Source: Streptomyces hygroscopicus subsp. hygroscopicus (GTDB lineage: Bacteria; Actinomycetota; Actinomycetes; Streptomycetales; Streptomycetaceae). From it: 64,000 bases of DNA. Position 1 is the stretch's first letter; the number at the start of each line of letters is the position of its first letter. Both the position numbers and the translations under genes were made by a program. The notes beneath the pieces are model-generated. The model made no database searches. It had not been told where the DNA came from and saw nothing but the letters and a program-made list of their open reading frames with translations. Shown piece after piece: positions 15,273-23,900 of the stretch. The stretch spans positions 50,789-114,788 of the forward strand of contig NZ_BSSM01000023.1 of the NCBI RefSeq assembly GCF_030269125.1. The letters run 5' to 3'.

Positions 15273-16522
15273 GGGGCCTGCGGGCCCAGGTGGCCTCCTT
15301 CGACCGGCCGGCGCGGCTGCTGATGGCCAACCAGTTCGCCATCAACCTCGGTTTCTACATGCTCATGCCCTACCTGGCCGACCATCTCGCCCACGGTCTC
15401 GGGCTCGCGGCCTGGGCGGTGGGCCTGGTCCTCGGCGTCCGCAACCTCTCCCAGCAGGGCATGTTCCTCATCGGCGGAACCCTCGCCGACCGCTACGGCT
15501 ACAAGCCCATGATCCTGACCGGCTGCGTGCTGCGCACGGCCGCCTTCGGGCTGCTGGCGTCGGCCGCATCCCTGCCCGCCCTGCTCGGCGCCTCGGCACT
15601 GACGGGACTGGCCGGGGCCCTGTTCAATCCGGCCGTCCGCGCCTACCTCGCCGACGACGCCGGCGAAGAGCGGCGCGTGGAAGCCTTCGCCACCTTCAAC
15701 GTCTTCTACCAGGCCGGCATCCTCATCGGCCCGCTCGCCGGCCTCACCCTGCTGGCCTGGGACTTCCGTGCCGTCTGTACGGTCGCGGCGACCATCTTCG
15801 CAGCCCTGGCCGTGCTCCAGGCCCGCGCCCTGCCCGCACGACCCCCGGCCGGCCGGAGCACCGAACCGGCCTGGCGGGCGGTCGCCGCCGACTGGCGCAC
15901 CATCGCCGCCAACCGGCCCTTCGTACTCTTCACCGCGGCGATGACCGGCTCCTACGTCCTGGCCTTCCAGGTCTACCTCGCCCTGCCGCTCAGAGCCCGT
16001 GACCTCTTCGGTGACCAGACCGGACTGGTCACCGGCGCGGTCTTCGCCATCTCCGCGCTGGCCGCGCTGTCCGGCCAGCTGAAACTGACCACATGGGCGA
16101 GACGGACCCTGGCCGGACCACAGGCCATCGCCTACGGCCTCGTGGTCATGGGGGCCGCGTTCGTGCCACTGCTCCCCGGCCCGTACCCGGGAACCCTCGG
16201 TCGCACGGCGAGCGTCCTTGCGCTCGTCCTGTGCGCCGCCCTGCTGGCCTGGGGCGGGGCGCTGCTCTACCCGTTCGAGATGGACACCGTCGTACGCCTT
16301 TCCGGCGACAGGCTCGTCGCGACCTACTACGGCGCCTACAACACCGCCTCCGGCATCGCCGTCTCCCTGGGCAACCTGGCCGTCGGCGCGCTGTTCGACA
16401 CCGGAGTGCGCTGGCTGCCGTGGGCCGTGCTGGCCGCCACCGGGCTGGCGTGCGCGGGGCTGGTGGCGCGACTGCACCAGACCGGATACCTGGCGCCGAG
16501 GCCGGTTTCCGTTCCGGGGTGA
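15269..16522 (+). CDS. Major facilitator superfamily transporter
   Basis: A 417-aa protein with about twelve predicted helices. The MFS motif A lies in the first cytoplasmic loop (GGTLADRYGYKPMILTG), and the first helix starts RLLMANQFAINLGFYMLMPY. It resembles drug/metabolite exporters (DHA1 type). Translation is coupled to the preceding PLP enzyme by an ATGA overlap, so it probably exports that enzyme's product or a toxic relative. The operon ends in a strong hairpin just downstream. Confidence 0.8.
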   Translation: MRGLRAQVASFDRPARLLMANQFAINLGFYMLMPYLADHLAHGLGLAAWAVGLVLGVRNLSQQGMFLIGGTLADRYGYKPMILTGCVLRTAAFGLLASAASLPALLGASALTGLAGALFNPAVRAYLADDAGEERRVEAFATFNVFYQAGILIGPLAGLTLLAWDFRAVCTVAATIFAALAVLQARALPARPPAGRSTEPAWRAVAADWRTIAANRPFVLFTAAMTGSYVLAFQVYLALPLRARDLFGDQTGLVTGAVFAISALAALSGQLKLTTWARRTLAGPQAIAYGLVVMGAAFVPLLPGPYPGTLGRTASVLALVLCAALLAWGGALLYPFEMDTVVRLSGDRLVATYYGAYNTASGIAVSLGNLAVGALFDTGVRWLPWAVLAATGLACAGLVARLHQTGYLAPRPVSVPG

Positions 16523-16529
16523 CGCCATC

Positions 16530-16567
16530 ATGCCGGGGCCGGGCCTGTGCGGCCCCGGCCCCGGCAT
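16530..16567 (+). terminator. Terminator after the PLP enzyme-MFS operon
   Basis: Two GC-rich arms of 16-17 nt, differing by one bulged base, enclose the loop TGTGC starting 8 bp after the MFS stop. The following 270 bp up to 16841 contain no gene that I can support. Confidence 0.7.
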
Positions 16568-16841
16568 GAGCGTCTGAAGCCTCCCGCACACGGCGTGGCA
16601 GCCCGTGCGGCACCGATCGCCTCTCTCATGGACGAGTAGTTCCGAGAGACCACAGACCTCCGCCGGACCGTGTCCGGTTTGCCCCTGATCCTCGTTCTCA
16701 CAACCCCTCGCAGAACAGCTTTCGCGCAATGCCCCTCGCGATAGGTTCCGCGACGTGCGCCAGCCCGCCGAACAGGCCGCCGCCGTCGCAGTCTCGGCAC
16801 GGGCGCCCCGGGCGGGGTGACCCGGGAGCGCGGGCCGGGGG

Positions 16842-17513
16842 TCAGCCCAGGGGGGCGACGGTGTCGCGCAGGGCGGCGAGGACCGGGGCGTACATGCGGG
16901 CCTTGATGGTGCCGAGGGTGTCGCCGGCCTTGGCCGCCTGCGACCGGGCGGTCTCGACGGCCGTGGCGAGTACGTCCTCCTCGGCGACCGCATGGTCGAC
17001 GATGCCGGCGGCCGCGGCGTCCAGCCCGCCGTAGCGGCGGGCGGTGACCATGGCCTCGTGGGCGGTCCGGGGCGCGAGCCGGGACTGGACGAGGGCGGAC
17101 ATGCCGGGCGTGAAGGGGATGTCGATGTCCGCCTCGGGCAGGCACCAGAAGCCGCGGTCGGCGCGCATGACCCGCAGGTCGTGGGCGAGGGAGAACATCG
17201 CGCCGGCGGCGAAGGTGTGCCCCTGGAGCGCGGCCACGGTGACGAGGGGCAGCGACAGCGTCCGTGCGAACAGCCCGTGCACGGAGACGACGTACTCCAG
17301 GTGCTCCCCGGCGTGGGCGAACAGCCAGTCCAGGTCGAGCCCGTTGGACCAGAACTTGCCCGTGGCCGTGGTGACCAGGGCGCGCGGCCCCTCCGCCTTC
17401 TCCACCTCTGTCAGCGCGGCGTCGACGGCGGTGAGCCAGTCGGGGTGGAAGCGGTTCTCTCCGTCTCCGAGGTCGAGGACGAAGACGTTGTCCTGACGGT
17501 CGAGCGAGGGCAT
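16842..17513 (-). CDS. Enoyl-CoA hydratase/isomerase family protein
   Basis: A 223-aa crotonase-fold protein, short for the family (about 260). The CoA-binding and oxyanion-hole segments are visible as TTATGKFWSNGLDLDWL and VAALQGHTFAAGAMFSLAHDLRVM. FWCLPEADIDIPFTPGM holds the catalytic-loop Glu position. It has the shape of delta3-delta2-enoyl-CoA isomerases, so isomerisation is as likely as hydration. It follows a TetR gene on the same strand after 76 bp, a typical self-regulated fatty-acyl-CoA pair. Confidence 0.8.
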   Translation of the reverse strand: MPSLDRQDNVFVLDLGDGENRFHPDWLTAVDAALTEVEKAEGPRALVTTATGKFWSNGLDLDWLFAHAGEHLEYVVSVHGLFARTLSLPLVTVAALQGHTFAAGAMFSLAHDLRVMRADRGFWCLPEADIDIPFTPGMSALVQSRLAPRTAHEAMVTARRYGGLDAAAAGIVDHAVAEEDVLATAVETARSQAAKAGDTLGTIKARMYAPVLAALRDTVAPLG

Positions 17514-17589
17514 GACGACTCCTTCTGGCCGAACGGGGGTACTGCTGAGGCGTGGTGGTTCCGGGGGCGTGGGGCGGCCGGCTCCGCGG

Positions 17590-18177
17590 TCACGTCCCGG
17601 GGTTCAGGGCGTGGACGAGCAGCTCGTGGATCTCGGCGGCGGCCGCCTCCAGCGGGGCGGTGCTCCGCTCGGCACGGCACATGATCACCGCGCCTTCGAC
17701 CGCGGCGATGACGAAGGCGCCCAGCCTGCGGCCGCGCTCCTCGGTCAGGCCGTGCCGGACGAGCAGGGCGGCGAGCGCCTCCTGCCAGCGCCCGAAGACG
17801 GCGGCCGCGGACCGGGCCAGCTGGGGCGCGTCGTCGGTGGTCTCCACGGCCACCGCCGCGATCGGGCAGCCGGCCCTGAGGTCGCTGCCCGCCAACTGGT
17901 CGCGCCACAGGGCGAAGAACGCGTCGACGGCCGCGACCGGATCGCCCGCCCGCGCGGCCGGGTCGATCAGCCCCGCGACGAAGTCCCCGGCGAGTGCCAC
18001 CGCCTCGTCGACGAGCTGCGCCCGCCCGCCGGGGAAGTGGTGGTACACCGAGCCGCGCGGGGCACCGCTGTGCGCGAGCACCTTGTCGACGCTCGTGCCG
18101 CTCGCCCCGTACTCGCGCAGCAGGGCGGCGGCGCTGAGCACCGTCCGGTCACGGCTGTCGCTCGTGCGCGGACGCAC
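17590..18177 (-). CDS. TetR-family regulator
   Basis: A 195-aa regulator with an N-terminal helix-turn-helix (AAALLREYGASGTSVDKVLAHSGAPRGSVYHHF, shown here only by its ends) and a C-terminal ligand domain of the LmrA/YxaF type, with conserved PIAAVAVE and a Trp in FGRWQEALAALL. It is upstream of the enoyl-CoA hydratase gene and probably controls itself and that gene. GTG 18177 is the best start; a long inverted repeat lies 40-83 bp upstream. Confidence 0.83.
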   Translation of the reverse strand: MRPRTSDSRDRTVLSAAALLREYGASGTSVDKVLAHSGAPRGSVYHHFPGGRAQLVDEAVALAGDFVAGLIDPAARAGDPVAAVDAFFALWRDQLAGSDLRAGCPIAAVAVETTDDAPQLARSAAAVFGRWQEALAALLVRHGLTEERGRRLGAFVIAAVEGAVIMCRAERSTAPLEAAAAEIHELLVHALNPGT

Positions 18178-18217
18178 CCGCCACCTCCTCCCCGCCTGGG
18201 GGCGCGAGGCGGCCCCG

Positions 18218-18260
18218 ATGTTCTACTCGCCGGTAACTTAAGGTGTATGGCATAGAACAT
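18218..18260. promoter_or_regulatory. Spaced inverted repeat upstream of the TetR gene
   Basis: ATGTTCTA at 18218-18225 and its exact complement TAGAACAT at 18253-18260 are separated by 27 bp. This suits two half-sites or a looped operator of the adjacent TetR regulator. The spacer is AT-rich for this genome and may hold the promoter. Confidence 0.4.
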
Positions 18261-18298
18261 GCAAGAGGGGGGCCGCCTCGCCGTACGGCCATGTCGCC

Positions 18299-18739
18299 TC
18301 AGGCGCGGGGACCCGTGCCGCCCAGCCGGGTCAGCAGCTCCACGAGCAGGGGGACCTCCCCCTCACCCCAGACCGGGGCGGCGAAGAGTCCGTCCGCCGT
18401 CTCCTCGGCCGTGGCCAGCATCTCCTTCAGCCGCTCCCGGCCCGTCCCGGTCAGCGAGGCGTAGGCCACACGCGCGTCCCGGGCGTCCGGTTCCCGGGTC
18501 ACCAGGCCGATCCGCTCCAGGGGGGCCAGCGCCCGGGTGACCCCGGAGGCCGTCAGGCCCAGTGCCTCGGCGAGGTCGACCCGGCGCATCCGGCCGCCGG
18601 GTGCCTGCCCCAGCCGGAGCAGCAGGGTGAAGTCGGCGAGGCTCACCCCGTGCAGCCCGCCGAGCCGGGCGTCGAACCGTCGCGTGAGAGTCGCCTGGGC
18701 CCGCACGAGGCGCAGGGCCGCGTCCAGGGCGTCACTCAT
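18299..18739 (-). CDS. MarR-family regulator
   Basis: A 146-aa winged-helix regulator: RRVDLAEALGLTASGVTRALAPLERIGLV is the recognition region, and the wing is REPDARDARVAYASLT. It begins MSDALDAALRLVRAQATLTRRFDARL. A palindrome 35 bp upstream of ATG 18739 is a candidate autoregulatory site. No obvious partner enzyme is adjacent; the gene upstream on the same strand encodes a DUF6204 protein. Confidence 0.85.
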   Translation of the reverse strand: MSDALDAALRLVRAQATLTRRFDARLGGLHGVSLADFTLLLRLGQAPGGRMRRVDLAEALGLTASGVTRALAPLERIGLVTREPDARDARVAYASLTGTGRERLKEMLATAEETADGLFAAPVWGEGEVPLLVELLTRLGGTGPRA

Positions 18740-18773
18740 GGCGTGCGTCCATCCGGTATCTCCTTGCGAGTTC

Positions 18774-18787
18774 CTTGAGTAGTCAAG
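18774..18787. promoter_or_regulatory. Candidate MarR operator
   Basis: CTTGA-GTAG-TCAAG is a perfect 5-4-5 inverted repeat 35 bp upstream of the MarR start. MarR proteins typically bind 16-20 bp palindromes with TTGA...TCAA arms. Confidence 0.5.
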
Positions 18788-18814
18788 TTTATGGCCCGGA
18801 TTCCCGCGAAGGCG

Positions 18815-19174
18815 CTACGCGTCGGCCGCCCGTGCCGCCCGGCGCTGGCGCTTGCTCAGGGGAGCCTGGGACAGGTCCTCGGCGGAGGAGCGGAGGTTCC
18901 TGAAGCCGTAGCCGCGCCCGGTCAGCCATGCGCGGGCCGCCGCCTCGGCGCGCTCGGTCGCCTCCAGGATGTCCTCCTCTTCCTCCCCGGTGTCCGAGAA
19001 GCGGAAGACGAAGGCCGACCGGGCGGCGATGTCGTAGGTCAGGCTGCCCTCGCGGGTGAAGGCGGCGCGCAGCACGTCATGGTCGGCGGCGTCGGCCAGC
19101 AGCGCGGCCCGCTGGTCGTCGGTGAGGCCGTCGAAGACACCGCGCACGGTGATGCGGAAGGTTCGGTTGCTCAT
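18815..19174 (-). CDS. DUF6204 family protein
   Basis: A 119-aa cytoplasmic protein starting MSNRTFRITVRGVFDGLTDDQRAALL, with a central SAFVFRFSDTGEEEEDILEATERAEA and a basic end (SKRQRRAARAADA). It matches the small actinobacterial DUF6204 family. Function unknown. ATG 19174 is chosen because it begins the conserved region. The gene sits between the LysE/NRPS operon and the MarR gene, on the same strand as both. Confidence 0.65.
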   Translation of the reverse strand: MSNRTFRITVRGVFDGLTDDQRAALLADAADHDVLRAAFTREGSLTYDIAARSAFVFRFSDTGEEEEDILEATERAEAAARAWLTGRGYGFRNLRSSAEDLSQAPLSKRQRRAARAADA

Positions 19175-19288
19175 CCGGCGACCATAGGCGCGTCGGGGCG
19201 CGGCGCACCACCGGCTTTTCGCGGCGGTCCGGCGGGAGCGGCGCCCGCACCGGGCACGGCGCACACGTCGCTCCCCGCCGGACCGTGG

Positions 19289-19915
19289 CTACTGGAAGGC
19301 CAGCCGGGCCGCGAAACCTATCAGCAGCAGCCCCGTGACCTGCTCGATGCGGGCCCGCACCCGCGGCCGGCGCAGTATCCGGCCGAGCCGGTCCACGCTG
19401 GTCACGTACAGCGTGAACCAGAGCAGGTACAGGATCGCGAACACCAGGGACAACAGCAGCGCCCGGGGCAGCACGCTGCCCCGGGCCGGCAGGAACTGCG
19501 GGAGGAAGGTGACGAAGAACAGGGCCACCTTCGGGTTGAGCGCGTTGGACAGGAACCCCTGGCGCAGCATCCGGCGGCCCCGGCCCGCCCGGGGTGTCGC
19601 ACCGCCCGCGGCCTCGTCGTCCGGCACGCCCTCCCGCAGGGTCTGCCGGGCACCGCGCAGGGTCGCGACGCCCATCCACACCAGGTACGTCGCCCCCACC
19701 ACCTTCAGTACGGTGAAGGCGGTGGCGGAGGCGAGCAGCAGGGCCGAGATGCCGAGCGAGGCCGCGGAGACGTGGACGCTGAGGCCGAGCACCCCGCCGA
19801 GCATGGTCAGCAGCCCGGCCCTGCGCCCCTCGGCCAGCGCGTTGCGGGTCATCAGGGCCTGGTCGGGTCCCGGGATCACGATGAGGACCAGACAGGCCGC
19901 GGCGAAGGTCAGCAC
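19289..19915 (-). CDS. LysE/RhtB-family amino acid exporter
   Basis: A 208-aa membrane protein with about six hydrophobic segments. The family signature is PGPDQALMTRNALAEGRRAGLL, and the second half begins LRQGFLSNALNPKVALFFVTF. LysE/RhtB proteins export amino acids including cysteine and homoserine lactone. The GTG start overlaps the thioesterase gene by 7 bp, making it the last gene of the NRPS operon. It could export the cysteine-derived product. Confidence 0.85.
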   Translation of the reverse strand: MLTFAAACLVLIVIPGPDQALMTRNALAEGRRAGLLTMLGGVLGLSVHVSAASLGISALLLASATAFTVLKVVGATYLVWMGVATLRGARQTLREGVPDDEAAGGATPRAGRGRRMLRQGFLSNALNPKVALFFVTFLPQFLPARGSVLPRALLLSLVFAILYLLWFTLYVTSVDRLGRILRRPRVRARIEQVTGLLLIGFAARLAFQ

Positions 19916-20670
19916 GGTGTGCTCCGCTCCGCGCGGACCGTGGCGAGGACCGCGGCCAGCGCCCGCTGGACGGGCACCGGCCGTTCACGCAGATAGAAGT
20001 GCCCGCCGGGAAAGCGGCGCACGTCCGTCCCGGCCGAGGTGTGCTCGTCCCAGGCCGCGAGTTCGTCCGCCGTGATCCGGTCGTCCTCGCCGCCGAACAC
20101 GGTGAGCGGCACCGGCAGCGGTTGCCCCGCCTGCCAGGCGTACGTCTCCAGGACCCGGTAGTCCGCGCGCAGCGCGCCGGCGGCCAACTCGCGCAGTTCG
20201 GCCGAGGCCAGCACCTCGTCCGGCAGCCCGCCGTGCAGCCGGGCGACGGCATCGAGCAGCTCGTCGTCGGGCAGCCGGTGCAACTGCCCCCCGGGATAGG
20301 GCAGATGGGGCGCCCGGAAGCCCGAGACGACCAGCCGGGCCGGCAGCGGCCGGCTGGCGGCGGCCAGGGCGCGCGTCACCTCGTACGCGAACAGCGCGCC
20401 CAGGCTGTGGCCGAAGAAGACGAACCGGCCCGCCGGGAGGGGTGCTTCGGCGACGAACGCCTCGACCAGCTCCCGCATCGACCCGGGCACGGCCTCGGTC
20501 AGCCGCGGCACGCGCCCCGGCAGCTGGACCGCGTGCACCCGCGCCGTGCGCAGATCACGGGCCCAGCGCAGATATTCGGCGGCCGTACCACCCCCGTGCG
20601 GAAAGCAGTACAGGTCGCAGGCGGCGGCGCGCGGTGCCCCGCTGAGCAACCAGTCGGGCACGGAACTCAC
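19909..20670 (-). CDS. Type II thioesterase (NRPS/PKS editing)
   Basis: A 253-aa alpha/beta hydrolase of the GrsT/RifR type. Nucleophile Ser89 lies in FFGHSLGA; the HGGG loop is CFPHGGGTAAEY. The triad Asp is probably in VFGGEDDRITADEL, and the His in FPGGHFYL. Such enzymes remove stalled or wrong acyl groups from carrier proteins. GTG 20670 overlaps the carrier-protein stop in GTGA, so translation is coupled. It may also release the product, because the NRPS lacks its own thioesterase domain. Confidence 0.9.
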   Translation of the reverse strand: MSSVPDWLLSGAPRAAACDLYCFPHGGGTAAEYLRWARDLRTARVHAVQLPGRVPRLTEAVPGSMRELVEAFVAEAPLPAGRFVFFGHSLGALFAYEVTRALAAASRPLPARLVVSGFRAPHLPYPGGQLHRLPDDELLDAVARLHGGLPDEVLASAELRELAAGALRADYRVLETYAWQAGQPLPVPLTVFGGEDDRITADELAAWDEHTSAGTDVRRFPGGHFYLRERPVPVQRALAAVLATVRAERSTPC

Positions 20671-20945
20671 ACTCCCGCCGGGCGTCGTGCGGCCAGATGC
20701 GCGGCGAGGGCGTCGACCGTGAAGTGGTCGAAGACCTCCTTGGGGCGGAGCGGTACGCCCAGTTCGTCGCGGGCCTTGGCGCAGATGACCAGGGTGGTGG
20801 CCGAATCGACGCCGAGCAGGCCCAGTTCGGTCGCCGGGTCGATCCGGTCCGGTGCCACGTCGAGCAGTTCGGCGATGAAGCCGACCAGCCAGTCGACGGC
20901 GGACTGCGGGGTGTGCGGGGAAGCCGTGGTGGTCACGGTGCTCAC
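20667..20945 (-). CDS. Free-standing acyl/peptidyl carrier protein
   Basis: A 92-aa carrier protein. Phosphopantetheine would attach to Ser48 in LGLLGVDSATTL, and EVFDHFTVDALAAHLAAR forms the last helices. A Thr/Ser-rich lead of about 13 residues precedes the domain. GTG 20945 overlaps the NRPS stop (GTGA). The LGVDS motif resembles carrier proteins for amino acid or aryl starters, so it may hold the unit condensed by the Cy domain. Confidence 0.88.
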   Translation of the reverse strand: MSTVTTTASPHTPQSAVDWLVGFIAELLDVAPDRIDPATELGLLGVDSATTLVICAKARDELGVPLRPKEVFDHFTVDALAAHLAARRPAGV

Positions 20946-23900
20946 CTCTCCTCGGTGATGGGCTCGGACGGGCCGAGAAGCTGCTCCAGGTGTCCGTCGA
21001 GCGCCTCGACCGTGGTGTACTCCAGGACGGTGCGGACCGGGACGGGCACGCCGAACGCCGACTGGAGCTGCGCCGCCAGGCGCGCGGCGAGCAGGGAGTC
21101 GCCGCCCAGCTCCAGGAAGTCGTCGGCCAGGTCGATCTGGCTCAGGCCGAGCACCTCCTTCCAGATGTCGACGAGCTTGCGCTGGCGGTCGGTGTGCGGC
21201 GGCCGGGCGGCCCTGCCGCGCACGCTGCCGCGCCGGCCCGCCTGGGCGAGCGCGGCGCGGTCCACCTTGCCCGTGGGGCTCAGCGGCAGCTCGTCCAGCG
21301 CGAACAGCTGGGCCGGCACCATGTGCCGCGCGAGCCGTTCGGCGGCGAAGGCGCGCAGCTCCTCGGGGGCGAACCGGCGCTGCACGGACGGCCCCTGGGC
21401 GACGAGCACGTCGAAGCCGACCGACGCGGGGCCGCCCGTGGTGGTCAGCAGCGCCGACCGCGTGAACCCGGCGGCGGTCAGCTCCTGCTGCCACTGGGCG
21501 CGGTCGAGCAGGCAGTGCGCCTGGCGCAGCTCGGTGTCCTCGAAGTTGTCGTAGCCCTGCTGCAAGCCCATGACCAGGTCGAACCACGGGTGGAAGGTGG
21601 TCTGTTCGACGAGCAGCAGGACTCCGCCGGGGGCGAGCACCGAGCGCAGGGCGGCCAGAGTGCGGCGCACCTGCCGCATGTCGTGCAGCACGCTGGCGGC
21701 GATGACGAGGTCCGCCGACCGGCCGCCGAGACCCTGCGCGGCCGGCGGCCGGTCCAGGTCGAACAAGTCGCAGCGGAGGAAGGGGTACGCGGCGAACTCG
21801 GTCTCCGCGCGGTCGAGGAAGTAGCGGGAGACGTCGGTGAAGAGGTACTCGGTGCGGTCGGCGGGCAGCAGCGGCAGCAGGTGCCGGGTGAGCGAGCCGT
21901 AACCCGCGCCGACCTCCAGCACGTTCAACGGCCGGTCGGCGGGCCGGCTTTCGGCCATCGCCCGTACGGCGGCGGTCGCGGCGGCGTACGTCGGCCCGAA
22001 GAGGCGGGCGTAGACGCCGGGGGTGCGGTCGGAGGCGTACAGCTCGGCGGAGTGGACGCTCTGGGTCAGCACGCCCGACAGGTTCCCGGCGAGGCCGAGC
22101 ATCCAGTCGGTGACGTCCTCGGGAACCCCCAGCAGCCCGCCGAGGGCGTCGCGGGCCCGCGCGCCGAGCGACTCCGGCAGGCCGTCGGGCAGTTCACGGT
22201 CCACGACCAGGCCGCCGCCGGTGCGCCGCAGATACCCCGCCTCCTCCAGGGCGGCCACGGCACGGGCCAGCCAGCGTTCGTAGCGGGGGGCCACCCCGAC
22301 GCCGCGCAGGGCCGCCGGGTCGAAGGGCTCGCCCGGCAGACGGGGCAGGCCGAAGGCGCGGAAGGCGCTCGCGGTGGCGGTGACGTACACCTCGTTCAGC
22401 GCGTCCCAGACGGTGCGCAGCTCCTTCGGGGACGGGCCCTGGGCGGGCCGCCCGGCCGTGCCGGCGAGGGCCTGCCACTGCGTCTCGCGCAGCGCCTCGT
22501 CCGCCCGCTCGGTCACGAACAGCGTGTCGTCGTGGGTGGGGACGACATATCCCAGCAGACGGGCCGCGCCGTCCTGGTCGGAGGACTTCACCACGACCGC
22601 GCTGTCCACCCCCGGATGCGCGGTGAGCGTCGCCTCGATCTCACCGAGTTCCACCCGGTGCCCGTTGATCTTCACCTGGCCGTCCCGGCGGCCCAGGAAC
22701 TCGATCGTGCCGTCGGTCCGGTAACGCCCGAAGTCGCCCGTGCGGTACAGGCGTTCCCCGGTGCGCGGGTGCGCCACGAAGGACGCCGCGGTGCGCTCCT
22801 CGTCGGCCCAGTAGCCGCGGGCCAGGCCCACGCCGCCGATGTACAGCTCGCCCGGCGTCCACACGGGGCACGGGTCCATGCGGGCGTCCAGCACATGGAA
22901 GGTCTGGTTGCGCAGCGGAACGCCGTACGGGATGGTCTTCGCGCCCGGCTCCACCTCGTCGACGACATGGTGGATCGACCAGATCGAGGCCTCGGTCGCG
23001 CCGCCCAGCGAGACGACCCGCGCCTCGGGCCACAGGCCGTGGATCCGGTCGGGCAGGTCGACGGGTATCCAGTCGCCGCTGAGCAGGACCAGCCGCAGCC
23101 GGTCCGGGAGTTCGCCGCCCACCTCCAGGTGCTCCACGAGCATCTGCATCTGCGCCGGGACGGAGTTCCACACGGTCACGCCGTGCTCGCTCATCAGCTT
23201 GGACCAGTGGGCCGGCTCGGAGCGCAGCTCCGGGTCGGGCAGGACCAGGGCCGCCCCGGTGGCGAGCGCGCCGAAGGTGTCGTACACCGACAGGTCGAAA
23301 CCGAGGTCGGCGAGGCCGAAGACGCGGTCCTCGGGGCCGACGGCGAACCGCTCGTTGATGTCCGCGACGGTGTTGAGGGCGGCGTGGTGCTCGATCATCA
23401 CGCCCTTGGGGCTGCCGGTGGAGCCGGAGGTGTAGAGGACGTACGCCAGGTCGCCGGGCTCGGCGGGTACCGGCAGCCGGCGGCCCTCCGCCGCCTCGGG
23501 CCGCGCCTCGTCGACGCGCGGGCGCGGAAGGCCCTCGGGCCAGCCCAGCGCGTCCGTCGCGGCGTCGGTGAGGACCGCGAGCGCCCGGCCGTCGTGCAGC
23601 AGCCGGGCCCGGCGCCGCTCGGGCAGCGCCGGGCTCACGGGCAGGTAGGCGCCGCCGGCCAGCAGCACGCCGTACGCGGCGGCGATCTGGTCGGCGCCCT
23701 TGGACAGGCCGATGCCCACCAGGCGGTCGCGCAGGCCGTCCGTGCCCAGTGCGGCCACCTCCTCGGCCACCGCCCGCGCCCGCGCGGCGAGTTCCCCGTA
23801 GGTCAGGGCGCCGGACCCGGTGAGGACGGCGGGCCGCTCCGGGTGCTCGGCCGCCCGGTCGAGGAACGGCTCGTGCAGCAGGCCCGAGGGGCGCTCGCCG

